Assembly: GCF_023168165.1 (NCBI RefSeq) | Contig: NZ_BQYJ01000004.1 | Coordinates: 429,086-493,085, forward strand | DNA: 64,000 nt | Source of the DNA: Niallia sp. NCCP-28 | GTDB lineage: Bacteria; Bacillota; Bacilli; Bacillales; Cytobacillaceae | Reading direction: 5' to 3' | Part shown: piece by piece, positions 36,329 through 45,268 of the stretch | Layout: the number at the start of each line of letters is the position of its first letter | How positions within the stretch are numbered: position 1 is the stretch's first letter | Notes under the pieces: generated by a model | Told to the model about the DNA's origin: nothing | Seen by the model: the letters and a program-made list of their open reading frames with translations, nothing else | Databases searched by the model: none | Translations under genes and position numbers: made by a program

Positions 36329-37477
36329 ATGAAGGAAATTAGAATTGGTCTGGTTGGCGCTGGTTGGATGGGAAAAGCTCATACAAACTCATTTGTAAAC
36401 GCTTTATTGAATTTCGGTCCTGAATCTGGCAAGCCCGTTTTTGAAGTGGTTTCTGATGTTAGTACAGAAGCAGCGGAACAGGCATGCAAGCAGCTTGGGT
36501 ATTCTAGATGGACTACGGATTGGCAAGAAGTAGTTCAAGACGAAAAGGTTGATATTGTTGATATCGCAACACCGAACGCTTTTCACTATGAAGTGGCTAA
36601 AGCAGCATTGGAAAACGGAAAACATGTGTACTGCGAGAAACCGCTTACTCTATCTGCAGAACAGTCAACGGAACTTGCTGAACTTGCTAAACAAAAAGGT
36701 GTTGTCAATTATGTAGGCTACAATAATGTGATGAATCCAGCTAACGCCTATATAAAAGATCTTATAGAATCAGGCAAACTTGGACAAATTATCGGATTTT
36801 CTGGAACATATGCTCAAGATAGCTTGCTTGACCCAAGTCTTCCAATTACCTGGAGACATATTAATAAATATTCTGGTTCAGGGGCTCTTGGTGACCTTGG
36901 CTCTCATCTTTTAAGCGTTTCACAGTTTCTTTTAGGAAATATTGAGAGCGTTAACACTTTAGCTAAAACAGTAATTAAAAAACGACCTGCCTCCCCTGGA
37001 TCCACAGAACTTGCAGATGTGGAAAATGATGATTTAATCGCAATACTTGCAGAATATGAAAATGGCGCTATCGGTACAATTTCATCAAGCCGTGTTGCTG
37101 CAGGAAGAAAAAATTATTTAACGTATGAGATCCAAGGAACGGAAGGAACAGTTTATTATTCATTGGAACGCATGAATGAAGTAAATGTATATTTTACATC
37201 TGATGACAGTGCAGACAGAGGGTTCCGAACAGTATTCTTAGGTCCAGATCATAAAGGGTACAGTGCCTTTTATCCAGCAGCTGGAATTGCTATCGGCTAT
37301 AATGATATGAAAGTATTGGAAGCAAACGAATTATTATCAGCCGTTTCAAAAGGCACTCCATATACTTGTGATTTTGAATTTGGAGCTCAGATTGATCAAA
37401 CGGTGAGTGCCATCTTGGAATCTGCCGCTCAGAAAAGCTGGATTACTGTAAAAAACAAAGGAGGCGTCATAGCATGA
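36329..37477 (+). CDS. Gfo/Idh/MocA family oxidoreductase
   Basis: 382-aa NAD(P)-dependent sugar dehydrogenase. Rossmann site RIGLVGAGWMGKAHTNSF, VDIVDIATPNAFHYEVAKAA, and the family signature HVYCEKPLTLSAEQS (catalytic Lys in EKP), plus GALGDLGSHLL. Similar to inositol or scyllo-inositol dehydrogenases. Overlaps the next gene (IolE-type isomerase) by 4 bp. Substrate not certain. Confidence 0.88.
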   Translation: MKEIRIGLVGAGWMGKAHTNSFVNALLNFGPESGKPVFEVVSDVSTEAAEQACKQLGYSRWTTDWQEVVQDEKVDIVDIATPNAFHYEVAKAALENGKHVYCEKPLTLSAEQSTELAELAKQKGVVNYVGYNNVMNPANAYIKDLIESGKLGQIIGFSGTYAQDSLLDPSLPITWRHINKYSGSGALGDLGSHLLSVSQFLLGNIESVNTLAKTVIKKRPASPGSTELADVENDDLIAILAEYENGAIGTISSSRVAAGRKNYLTYEIQGTEGTVYYSLERMNEVNVYFTSDDSADRGFRTVFLGPDHKGYSAFYPAAGIAIGYNDMKVLEANELLSAVSKGTPYTCDFEFGAQIDQTVSAILESAAQKSWITVKNKGGVIA

Positions 37478-38367
37478 ACATAAAAATTGGAACAGCGCCA
37501 GATTCGTGGGGAGTATGGTTTCCGCAAAATGAAAAACAAATTCCATGGGAACGCTGCATGAATGAAATGGCAGAATCCGGTTATGAAGGGATTGAACTTG
37601 GGCCTTGGGGCTATCTCCCTAATGAGTACAATCAATTAAAAGAAGAGCTTGATAAAAGAAACCTGCAGCTCACTGCTACAACACTTGTCGGTGATCTTAC
37701 TTCCGCCAGCAAAACAAGGGAAATGATTGCTCTTCTAGATGAAATGGCAAATCTTCAGTTGAAATTTCCAACTGCAAAGTATGTAGTATTGATTGATGAC
37801 TGCTATACAGATCTGTTTACCGGCGAACTCATTCGGCCTCAAGTTTTAAATGATACAGAATGGGACAATTTTATTTCTAACATTAATCAAATCAAAAATC
37901 ATGCAAAATCCAAATATGGTCTTCAAGTGGTTTTCCATCCGCATGCGCAAAGTCATATTGAAACAGAAGAGCAAATCGAACGGCTATTAAACGATACAGA
38001 CATCGACCTTTGCCTAGACACAGGTCATCACGCTTATGCAGATGGCGATCCGGTTGCTTTCATGCGCAAACATCACACTCGTATTCCTTATCTTCATATT
38101 AAGAGCTGTGACCTAAAAGTACGAGAAAAAATGCAACAAGAAGGATGGTCATTTGCCAAAGCTGTCAGTGAAGACATTATGTGTGAGCCTGAACTAGGTG
38201 TAGTTGATATGGAGGCATTTTTTGAAGTCTTGCAAGCTATTAATTTCAATGGCTGGGCTGTCGTTGAACAGGATATGTATCCAGCCCCATTTGATAAGCC
38301 ATTCCCAATTGCTAAAAGAACAAGGGATTATTTAGAAAAAGCAAAAAAATCTATTGGCATTCGTTAA
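37474..38367 (+). CDS. IolE/IolH-type sugar isomerase/epimerase (TIM barrel)
   Basis: 297-aa xylose-isomerase-like TIM-barrel protein. N-terminal KIGTAPDSWGVWFPQNEKQI is very typical of the IolE/IolH group. Metal and substrate residues appear in VVFHPHAQSHIETEEQIERL, LCLDTGHHAYADGDP and YLHIKSCD. Likely dehydratase or isomerase in myo-inositol-type catabolism. Translationally coupled to the Gfo/Idh/MocA gene. Confidence 0.85.
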   Translation: MNIKIGTAPDSWGVWFPQNEKQIPWERCMNEMAESGYEGIELGPWGYLPNEYNQLKEELDKRNLQLTATTLVGDLTSASKTREMIALLDEMANLQLKFPTAKYVVLIDDCYTDLFTGELIRPQVLNDTEWDNFISNINQIKNHAKSKYGLQVVFHPHAQSHIETEEQIERLLNDTDIDLCLDTGHHAYADGDPVAFMRKHHTRIPYLHIKSCDLKVREKMQQEGWSFAKAVSEDIMCEPELGVVDMEAFFEVLQAINFNGWAVVEQDMYPAPFDKPFPIAKRTRDYLEKAKKSIGIR

Positions 38368-38375
38368 CTTTTTTT

Positions 38376-38546
38376 AAAGATTGTTGCTTTTAACTAGGTT
38401 TTGTAAAGAAAAACTAGTTAGATTGATTGGAGCGGGAGGTGCGAGACTCCTGTGGGAGCAGCGGGACAGGTGACAAAAGCGAGCATCCTGAAGCAGAAAT
38501 TAACCTTCTCCAGCTGCTTAGTGAATAGCAGCAAAGTTTGCGAAAA
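38376..38546 (+). repeat. R2 repeat copy 1
   Basis: About 170 bp with AAAGATTGTTG at the left, GGTGCGAGACTCCTGTGGGA and GCAGCGGGACAGGTGA in the middle and AATAGCAGCAAAGTTTGCG at the right. Shares its order of blocks with 40053-40208. Resembles a dispersed element I recall from many Bacillaceae genomes (GAGACTCCTGCGGGAGCAGC), here with its central GC-rich part missing. Confidence 0.75.
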
Positions 38547-38758
38547 CGGCCTTTAATAAAGCTTTCGTAAAGAACCATGGTGATTTTGGGTGCATTCACA
38601 AAAATATATAATCATTTTTTATGAATGCACTCAAAACCCCTACTGGACTTTAACATCGTCTTCATAAAAAATTTATATAGTTTGTATTTCTCTGATCGAT
38701 TATTGTTTATACAAACTAAACATTCTATAAAAGAAATGGAACATGAGTTGGCAAAAAA

Positions 38759-38878
38759 TTTATCACGCATTAACGGGCATAACGGGCAGTAAAACCCCAC
38801 CTCAAGATGGTAAAAGAAAACGAGAAATCTAGGTGGGAGATAATTGCCCGTAAAATCCTGAGTGCAGTTTCACTTTAT
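38759..38878 (-). repeat. R1 repeat, reverse orientation, reduced hairpin 1 (copy g)
   Basis: Reads TTTATCACGCATTAACGGGC on the plus strand and ends TGCAGTTTCACTTTAT. Hairpin 2 is intact (CCCACCT with AGGTGGG, GGGC with GCCC), but the left hairpin is reduced to a few bases. The CCCGTT block is doubled. Confidence 0.88.
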
Positions 38879-38887
38879 CTTTATTTT

Positions 38888-38901
38888 TGTAAGCGTATGC
38901 A
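38888..38901 (+). promoter_or_regulatory. Weak cre-like site upstream of the binding-protein gene
   Basis: TGTAAGCGTATGCA differs at two positions from the cre pattern TGWAANCGNTNWCA. It is 34 bp before the ATG at 38935, so carbon repression is possible. Confidence 0.3.
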
Positions 38902-38934
38902 TTAAATGAGTTTACTAATTAAGGAGGAAGATAT

Positions 38935-39894
38935 ATGAAAAAAATGCCAATAGTCATATTCATATTATGTTTTAGTATTTTGACACTGCTTGGTTGCAGT
39001 AATCAAGCAAATGAAACAAACGCATCTGGAGAAAAAAAGACAGGGGATTTAAAAATACAAGTAGTTTTAAAAACATTAAGCCATCCTTATTGGAAAAGCG
39101 TAGAAGCGGGAGCTAAAAAAGCTGGAGAAGATTTAGGGGTTAGTGTCGAAGTAAATGGCCCCCCATCAGAAGCTGATGTAATTGATCAAGTTAATATGAT
39201 GGATAATGCTATTAGCCAAGGGGTCGATGCACTTGTCGTCTCCCCGTCTCAGCCATCAACTGTATCAAATGTATTCGATTTAGCGAAATCAAGCAATATT
39301 CCTGTCCTTCTTGTTGACACAGATGCTGATTGGAAAGATAAAGTCTCTTTCATTGGAACAGACAATTATTCAGCAGGCAAAGAAGGGGGAAAATACCTTG
39401 CATCCTTGTTAAAAAAAGGAGACAAAGTGGCATTAGTTGAAGGAGCAAAAGGTAATTTGGCAAGCGATGAGCGAATTAAAGGAGCAAAAGAGGAATTAAA
39501 AAAGGCTGGCATGAACATCGTAGCACAGCAGCCAGCTGACAGCGATAAATTTAAAGCTGCTGGTGTCATTGATGCAGTACTGCAAAACCACCGTGACTTA
39601 GCTGGCGTGTTTGCAGCTAATGATGATATGGCTATTGGTGCTTTAAGCGCAACAAACCAAGCAAAAATCAACATCCCAATTGTTGGACTAAACGGAGGAG
39701 ATGAAGCAACTAAATTAATTAGTGAAGGGAAATTGGCTGCTTCTGTTGCCCAAAGTCCATACGATATAGGATACATGGGAGTGGAAAATGCCGTCAAAAC
39801 GATTAAAGGGGAGAAAATAGAAAAACGCATCCCAACCCCAATAAAAGTCGTTACAAAGGAAAATGCAGAAGAGCATTTAAAAGAAATTCAATAA
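38935..39894 (+). CDS. Orphan sugar-binding lipoprotein, ribose/galactose type
   Basis: 319-aa substrate-binding protein of the RbsB/PBP1 type. Lipobox LLGC with Cys21. Body: KTLSHPYWKSVEAGAKKAGE, GVDALVVSPSQPSTVSNVF, FIGTDNYSAGKEGGKYLASL, AGVFAANDDMAIGAL, IVGLNGGDEATKLI. Such proteins normally serve an ABC importer, but no permease or ATPase gene is near; the next gene is an MFS sugar transporter. Bracketed by R2 repeats, so it may have been moved as a unit. Good GGAGGAAG ribosome site. Confidence 0.88.
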   Translation: MKKMPIVIFILCFSILTLLGCSNQANETNASGEKKTGDLKIQVVLKTLSHPYWKSVEAGAKKAGEDLGVSVEVNGPPSEADVIDQVNMMDNAISQGVDALVVSPSQPSTVSNVFDLAKSSNIPVLLVDTDADWKDKVSFIGTDNYSAGKEGGKYLASLLKKGDKVALVEGAKGNLASDERIKGAKEELKKAGMNIVAQQPADSDKFKAAGVIDAVLQNHRDLAGVFAANDDMAIGALSATNQAKINIPIVGLNGGDEATKLISEGKLAASVAQSPYDIGYMGVENAVKTIKGEKIEKRIPTPIKVVTKENAEEHLKEIQ

Positions 39895-39917
39895 GCGTTA
39901 AATCTGAATACTTCATC

Positions 39918-39957
39918 AAAACCGTGGTGATGGTTCTAGAAGCTAAGCCACGGTTTT
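39918..39957 (+). terminator. Rho-independent terminator
   Basis: AAAACCGTGG pairs with CCACGGTTTTT around a loop of about 20 nt, 23 bp after the binding-protein stop. Confidence 0.8.
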
Positions 39958-40052
39958 TAAATAAAGGCTGTTTTACTTTTAAAGAAGTAGGTGGTTTTAC
40001 TCATGGAAACTATCCAAAAAACAACCAACCATCTTTTAGAAAGACTCTTTTC

Positions 40053-40208
40053 TGAAAGATTGTTGTTTTTAAATAGGTGTTGTAAACAAAAATAGTTAGG
40101 TAGGTGCGAGACTCCTGTCGGATTAGCGGGACAGGTGAGACCCATGGAAAACGAGCATCCTGAAGCGGAAATCTACCTTCTTCGATAATTAGTCAATAGC
40201 AACAACAG
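40053..40208 (+). repeat. R2 repeat copy 2
   Basis: About 156 bp. Blocks AAAGATTGTTGTTTTTAAA, TAGGTGCGAGACTCCTGTC, TTAGCGGGACAGGTGAGACC, GAGCATCCTGAAGCGGAAAT and CAATAGCAACAA match copy 1 in the same order. Confidence 0.75.
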
Positions 40209-40235
40209 CCTAAATAAAAGATGCTAGTAAAAAAT

Positions 40236-40260
40236 AGTGCTGATTGAAGTTTTACTTTAT
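40236..40260 (-). repeat. R1 left-end fragment (copy h)
   Basis: The minus strand reads ATAAAGTAAAACTTC then AATCAG, the left end of R1. The rest is missing. It lies beside R2 copy 2, as copy g lies near R2 copy 1. Confidence 0.6.
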
Positions 40261-40447
40261 GGAGTTATTGCAAAATTGCTCGAAATAGAGGTCCTACATA
40301 AACAATAAGTTCCAATTTATAATTTTTATCCAAGAGGTAGAAGCTAATTCTCTCTATCTTAGTCAAAGGGAAACTTCTATTTAACAAGAATATTAATGGA
40401 CAAGAACTTTGTTAAAACACAGACGATTTATAAAGGGGGAATTTAGC

Positions 40448-41869
40448 ATGGAAAGCACCAAATTATCTGATGACCATTCCATTCAAACGAAACAGCCCAA
40501 GAAAAAGGATCCAAAAAAGTTTTTAAGATTAGTTACCATCGTCTCGACTTTTGGGGGGCTGTTATTCGGATATGATACAGGCGTTATTAACGGGGCACTT
40601 CCATTTATGGCCAAGCCTGATCAATTAAATCTGACACCTTTAACAGAAGGTTTAGTGGCAAGCTCTTTATTATTGGGTGCCGCTTTTGGTTCCATCTTTA
40701 GCGGACGATTATCAGATAACAAAGGGCGCAGGAAAGTTATTTTATATCTTGCCATTTTATTTTTCTTTTCTGCACTTGGCTGTGTCATAGCGCCAAATAT
40801 AATGTTGATGATTACTTTTCGTTTTCTGTTAGGGCTTGCTGTCGGCGGTGCTTCTGTCATCATTCCATCTTATCTTGCGGAAATGTCCCCCTCAGAACGA
40901 CGGGGGAAATTGGTTACTCAAAACGAATTAATGATTGTTACTGGGCAATTCCTTGCTTACGTATTTAATGCGGTTATCGGGAATGTTTTTGGCGATGCAG
41001 GGCATGTATGGCGCTACATGTTAGTTATTGCCACATTGCCAGCTGTAGCACTTTGGATTGGAGTGCTTATTCTGCCCGAAAGCCCTCGTTGGCTAGCATC
41101 CAAAGGAAGAATGGCGGACGCACTAAAAATACTTAAGCAGATTCGCAGCGAAAGCGCTGCTGAACAAGAACTGAATGAAATGAAAGCACATATTTCAGAA
41201 CAGAAAAAAATGGAAAAAGTAAAATTCAAAGATTTATCAATCCCCTGGATTCGACGCATTGTACTTCTTGGAATTGGAATTGGGGCTATATCACAATTAG
41301 TAGGAATAAATTCTATCATGTACTATGGAACACAAATTCTTCAAAACTCTGGTTTCGGAACAAAAGCAGCATTGATTGGAAACGTGGCAAATGGATTAAT
41401 TGCGGTTGCTGCAGTTATTATCGGCATGTCCATCATGCACAAAGTAAATAGACGGACAATGTTTCTTACAGGTTTAATCGGTGTCACCATTACACTTATT
41501 GCTATTGGGATTACTACCCTAATGCTTGCTGAATCTCCAATATTGCCATATGCAGTATTATCGCTGACCGTATTATACTTGGCTTTCTTTCAAGGAGCTG
41601 TTGGACCGCTGACCTGGCTTACATTATCTGAAATATTTCCTGCCCGTTTACGTAGTATCGGCATGGGTATAGCCGTTTTTATTTTATGGATCTGCAATTT
41701 TTTAGTAGGACTTTTCTTCCCTATTCTTTTAAATGGAATTGGACTTTCCGGAACATTTTTCTTATTTGCTATGTTTGGGATTTTCGGTGTCCTATTTATA
41801 AGAAAATACTTGCCCGAAACAAGAGGACTATCGTTAGAACAAATAGAAAATAATTTTAAAGCTGGATGA
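40448..41869 (+). CDS. MFS sugar porter, IolT/CsbC-like
   Basis: 473-aa sugar:proton symporter with twelve membrane helices. Signatures of the sugar-porter family: GYDTGVINGALPFM, GRLSDNKGRRKVILY, PESPRWLASKGR in the central region, GINSIMYYGTQIL, and PETRGLS at the C terminus. ATG at 40448 has AAAGGGGGAATT upstream; a longer reading from 40409 is less likely. Neighbouring Gfo/Idh and IolE-type genes suggest inositol or a related polyol as substrate. Confidence 0.88.
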   Translation: MESTKLSDDHSIQTKQPKKKDPKKFLRLVTIVSTFGGLLFGYDTGVINGALPFMAKPDQLNLTPLTEGLVASSLLLGAAFGSIFSGRLSDNKGRRKVILYLAILFFFSALGCVIAPNIMLMITFRFLLGLAVGGASVIIPSYLAEMSPSERRGKLVTQNELMIVTGQFLAYVFNAVIGNVFGDAGHVWRYMLVIATLPAVALWIGVLILPESPRWLASKGRMADALKILKQIRSESAAEQELNEMKAHISEQKKMEKVKFKDLSIPWIRRIVLLGIGIGAISQLVGINSIMYYGTQILQNSGFGTKAALIGNVANGLIAVAAVIIGMSIMHKVNRRTMFLTGLIGVTITLIAIGITTLMLAESPILPYAVLSLTVLYLAFFQGAVGPLTWLTLSEIFPARLRSIGMGIAVFILWICNFLVGLFFPILLNGIGLSGTFFLFAMFGIFGVLFIRKYLPETRGLSLEQIENNFKAG

Positions 41870-42017
41870 TAAAATGAGTCAACAATATTGAAAACGTTTT
41901 AATGACCTTTAGATTTTTATACTAATCTACATAAAATGTAGATTATAATGCCGTAATCCCAAAAGTTGTTTTGATTACTTTAAAGTTCATCTCAAACTTA
42001 TTCTCTCTATTTCTTGT

Positions 42018-42062
42018 AATACTAAAAAATCACTTCAAATATGGAGTGATTTTTTAGTATAT
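42018..42062 (+). terminator. Rho-independent terminator
   Basis: TAATACTAAAAAATCACT pairs with AGTGATTTTTTAGTAT and a following TT, around a loop of about 10 nt, 150 bp after the sugar-porter stop. The upstream AAAACGTTTT at 41891 is unexplained. Confidence 0.75.
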
Positions 42063-42197
42063 TTAGAGCTCGATATGTTTATCGCAAAGTGCATCGGCTA
42101 AGATAAAGCCCCCAATCTTATTTGGAAGCAACAAATCGTCTCCTTTTTAATAAGGGAATTCCCAAGACTCTGTTTTTACTTTCTCATTTCCTTCAAT

Positions 42198-42248
42198 CAA
42201 GTGAAACTTTAATCAATGGAGGGTTTGCTGTCCGTTATTGCGCGATAA
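42198..42248 (+). repeat. R1 repeat, short form (copy i)
   Basis: 51 bp: CAAGTGAAACTTTAATCAAT joined to GGAGGGTTTGCTGTCCGTT and ATTGCGCGATAAA. Internal part missing as in copies a and e, with several point differences. Confidence 0.75.
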
Positions 42249-42405
42249 AAAAAATCTTTTGCTTATCGCTGCTTGTATTTATGAGCGGTCCGACCCCATA
42301 GCCATATACACAGATACTTTAATTAATAACCCGATGCACCTGACTAGGTACAGCAGAATACATATATTAAGTAAACTTTATAAAAAAGAGAGGTATGATG
42401 AACGA

Positions 42406-42714
42406 ATGAGCTACTTTTATCAAATGCCCTATCCATATAGAAATAATAATGAAATGCACCATTTTCGTGTTGATTTTTCAGGCCTAATTGGCACATTTTT
42501 TACAATTCCTAAAGCAATCACCTTGCCAACGGGTGTTGCACTTCCTGCAAACACTCGGGTTTTTATCCATTCTGTAACCTTTCTTCCTACTGGAGAACAA
42601 TCAGTAACTATTGTATTCCCAATGCAAAAAGGGGGCGCTTGTATAGCTGGATCTACCACACTTAATGAAAGTCAGCTTTCAGGAAGTCCCGTGCAAACGT
42701 TTAGACCATATTGA
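42406..42714 (+). CDS. Uncharacterised 102-aa protein
   Basis: Begins MSYFYQMPYPYRNNNEMHHF and continues with a beta-rich, hydrophobic domain (FSGLIGTFFTIPKAITLPTG, VFIHSVTFLPTGEQSVTIVF) ending VQTFRPY. The Tyr/Asn-rich start recalls spore surface proteins, but no family is certain. ATG at 42406 chosen because AGAGAGG lies about 15 nt upstream; the open frame continues upstream to a TTG inside the R1 copy at 42198-42248, which is unlikely to be the true start. Followed by a good terminator. Confidence 0.6.
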   Translation: MSYFYQMPYPYRNNNEMHHFRVDFSGLIGTFFTIPKAITLPTGVALPANTRVFIHSVTFLPTGEQSVTIVFPMQKGGACIAGSTTLNESQLSGSPVQTFRPY

Positions 42715-42727
42715 CGTTTTTCTAATG

Positions 42728-42751
42728 AAACCCTTCCATAATGAAGGGTTT
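42728..42751 (+). terminator. Rho-independent terminator
   Basis: AAACCCTTC pairs with GAAGGGTTT, 6-nt loop, then TT. It is 14 bp after the 102-aa gene. Confidence 0.85.
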
Positions 42752-42793
42752 TTAAGCGTTGATGGATATTTGTTTTAAATTTCGTAAAGAAAT

Positions 42794-42840
42794 CAAAAAA
42801 CAGGGGAAGAAAAACAAATTGTTTTTCTTCCCCTGTTTTT
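42794..42840 (-). terminator. Strong terminator after the GGDEF-EAL gene
   Basis: AAAACAGGGGAAGAAAAAC pairs almost perfectly with GTTTTTCTTCCCCTGTTTT, loop about 6 nt. It serves the minus-strand gene ending at 42910 and is symmetric enough to work both ways. Confidence 0.88.
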
Positions 42841-42909
42841 ACTTTAGGACTTATGAGACAGCCCCAGTTCTACTTCTTACTCTATTTACTTAGAAATTCA
42901 TTCATATCA

Positions 42910-45249
42910 TCATTTTTCTTTATAAGATACCATTAATATTTCACAATCATCTGCACTTAAAGGGCGGCTAAATAAATATCCTTGCAGTTCATCGCATCCA
43001 ATTTCTTCTAAAAATGACTGTTGTATCTCTTCCTCCACACCTTCTGCAATTACTTTAAAGTTTAGCCCTTTTGCCATCATAACAATTAATCTGACAATCG
43101 CTGCATCCTTTTCACTTTTTTCCAGTGAGGAAACAAAGGAACGATCAATTTTTAAGCGGTCAATTTGAAATTTACTTAAATATTGCAGAGATGAATATCC
43201 TGTTCCAAAATCATCTATTGCTATTTGAAAGCCCATTTGCTTCAACTGGGAAAAATTCGCCAAGGTCTTTTCAATCAATCCCATTGCTATACTTTCTGTT
43301 ATTTCCAGCTCTATATTGTTTGGGTTAGCCCCAGTTTCTTTTATGATTTTCGATACAGTATCAATAAATCGATCGTTTTGAAATTGCAAAGATGATATAT
43401 TAACAGCAATTCTTAAGTCAGAGAATCCCTTCTCCCTCCAAGAAACCGACTGTCTGCAAACCTCCCATAATACTGTTTCTCCAATTGGCAATATAAGACC
43501 CGTTTCTTCGGCAAATAAAATAAACTCGGATGGCGGCACCAGCCCATAACCAGGCCTTTGCCAGCGCAGCAATGCTTCGACCCCTACAATCTCATTATTG
43601 TAAAGAGAAATTTGCGGCTGATAGTGCAAAATAAATTCATTGCGTTCAAGAGCCTTTCTTAATGAATTTTCCAGCTCCATTATCGATTCCATACTCATGG
43701 TCCCATCATAAACTTTATAATGGTTTTTCCCATTTTCTTTCACCTTATACATGGCCGTATCTGCTTTCATTAATAAAGAATCCAGATCTCTTCCATGTTC
43801 AGGAAACATCGATATCCCTATACTTGGGGTAATATGCATTTCAAGTTCCTTAATCATATAAGTTTCTCTTAAAACAGACAATATTTTTGCTGCAACTTTT
43901 TCTATCTCCTGCACATTTGTATCTTCCATCAACAATCCAAACTCATCTCCGCCAAGTCGGCAGACCACTTCATTTGGATACAAACAGTCTACTAACCTTG
44001 CTCCTACTTCTTTTAACAGCAGATCGCCATATGAATGGCCTAGACTATCATTAATATGTTTAAAACGGTCCAAATCTATAAGCATAAAAGCAAGTTGTTT
44101 GCAGCGGGAGTTTTTATGGCTAATGGCTTGTGAAAGGCGTTTCTCCATATATCTGCGATTAGGCAATCCCGTAACAACATCATGGTATGCCAAATACTCC
44201 ATTGAATTTAATGTTTCCACTAATTTATCTGTTCTTTCTTTTACCTTTATTTCCAGACCTTCATTTAAATTATTTAAGTCATTTACTAGTCTATCATTTT
44301 CCAATAAGGTGAAAATTTGTCTTAAAATTAATAATAATATACTAAATAATAAGCCTATTACTAGAGGATGTGTTTCATAAAGTAAGGAGATGACATAGAA
44401 GGAAAGAAAGAAAACGCCCAAATATGGAATACTATACTTAAAAAACAAGCTTTCTTTTCGTTTATTATTTTTTCTAGACTCCTTAGCAGAAGTAGAATCA
44501 TGATAAATGCCCGATAAGCCAATCAAAAGGATGGAAAGAATCCAAAAAGGTTCATTTATACTTCCTACAGCATATAAATTCATCACTTTTAAGTAAGAAA
44601 AAATACTATCTGCAATAATTTGACTTAACATACCGGCAATAAGAAAGAATGTTGTCTTTTTTGGAAAAATGCTGTCGGTTCCAATAAAAATGCTTAAAAT
44701 CCCTACAAATACGCTTAAATCCAAAATGGGATAAAGTAATTCAATAATATGGAAAGAAATATTTGCATGGTGATATAGGATTGGGTTGATTAAGAAAATC
44801 CAACTAAGCGTCGCTGCTGCCGACATAGCGATTACTATGTCAAAAAAGAAACGAATTGTCAGCAAATGGCTTTTTATTTTACTCATCAGCACAAAAAATG
44901 CAATCGTATAAAATATATTTTGCCCTACCCAAAATTTCTCAGCCACTTTATCTAAATCGCCACTTGGATTAAGAATAAATGCATTATAGCTCCAAATAAC
45001 CGTTCCAATTAGATAACTAAACACCCCGAGTCCCAGAAACATCCAAAAACTTTTTACTCTCCCCTTATGTCTGAAAAAAGCAGAAGCAATCCAGCTGATG
45101 GATGCACAGCAAGCAATGAATTGAAAGGTTACGCCCCCCCAATCCACTAGAGCTTGCTTATGTCGAAAAACGATATTCCAAAGGAAGTTTGCAAGAATAA
45201 AAATAACCATAAAAGAATAGGCAAACCTCTTTGTTCTAAGACTATACAT
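42910..45249 (-). CDS. GGDEF-EAL c-di-GMP turnover protein with membrane sensor
   Basis: 779-aa protein. N-terminal membrane domain of about eight helices (1-300), short coiled linker (LVNDLNNLNEGLEIKVKERT), GGDEF domain (about 345-505; DLDRFKHINDSLGHSYGD, RLGGDEF intact, no RxxD site), EAL domain (about 520-775; VEALLRW, NISSLQF, EITES, DDFGTGYSSLQYL, LKIDRSF, AEGVEEE, LQGYLFSRPL). All EAL catalytic residues I know are present, so phosphodiesterase activity is likely; cyclase activity is also possible. The 45269 acyltransferase-like gene lies 19 bp upstream, so the two form an operon. Confidence 0.9.
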   Translation of the reverse strand: MYSLRTKRFAYSFMVIFILANFLWNIVFRHKQALVDWGGVTFQFIACCASISWIASAFFRHKGRVKSFWMFLGLGVFSYLIGTVIWSYNAFILNPSGDLDKVAEKFWVGQNIFYTIAFFVLMSKIKSHLLTIRFFFDIVIAMSAAATLSWIFLINPILYHHANISFHIIELLYPILDLSVFVGILSIFIGTDSIFPKKTTFFLIAGMLSQIIADSIFSYLKVMNLYAVGSINEPFWILSILLIGLSGIYHDSTSAKESRKNNKRKESLFFKYSIPYLGVFFLSFYVISLLYETHPLVIGLLFSILLLILRQIFTLLENDRLVNDLNNLNEGLEIKVKERTDKLVETLNSMEYLAYHDVVTGLPNRRYMEKRLSQAISHKNSRCKQLAFMLIDLDRFKHINDSLGHSYGDLLLKEVGARLVDCLYPNEVVCRLGGDEFGLLMEDTNVQEIEKVAAKILSVLRETYMIKELEMHITPSIGISMFPEHGRDLDSLLMKADTAMYKVKENGKNHYKVYDGTMSMESIMELENSLRKALERNEFILHYQPQISLYNNEIVGVEALLRWQRPGYGLVPPSEFILFAEETGLILPIGETVLWEVCRQSVSWREKGFSDLRIAVNISSLQFQNDRFIDTVSKIIKETGANPNNIELEITESIAMGLIEKTLANFSQLKQMGFQIAIDDFGTGYSSLQYLSKFQIDRLKIDRSFVSSLEKSEKDAAIVRLIVMMAKGLNFKVIAEGVEEEIQQSFLEEIGCDELQGYLFSRPLSADDCEILMVSYKEK

Positions 45250-45268
45250 CTATTTCTCCATTCTTCAT

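Noticed and set aside
41887..41900. AAAACGTTTT box after the sugar porter gene
   Set aside because: Matches the LacI-type boxes but has no gene start nearby to control.
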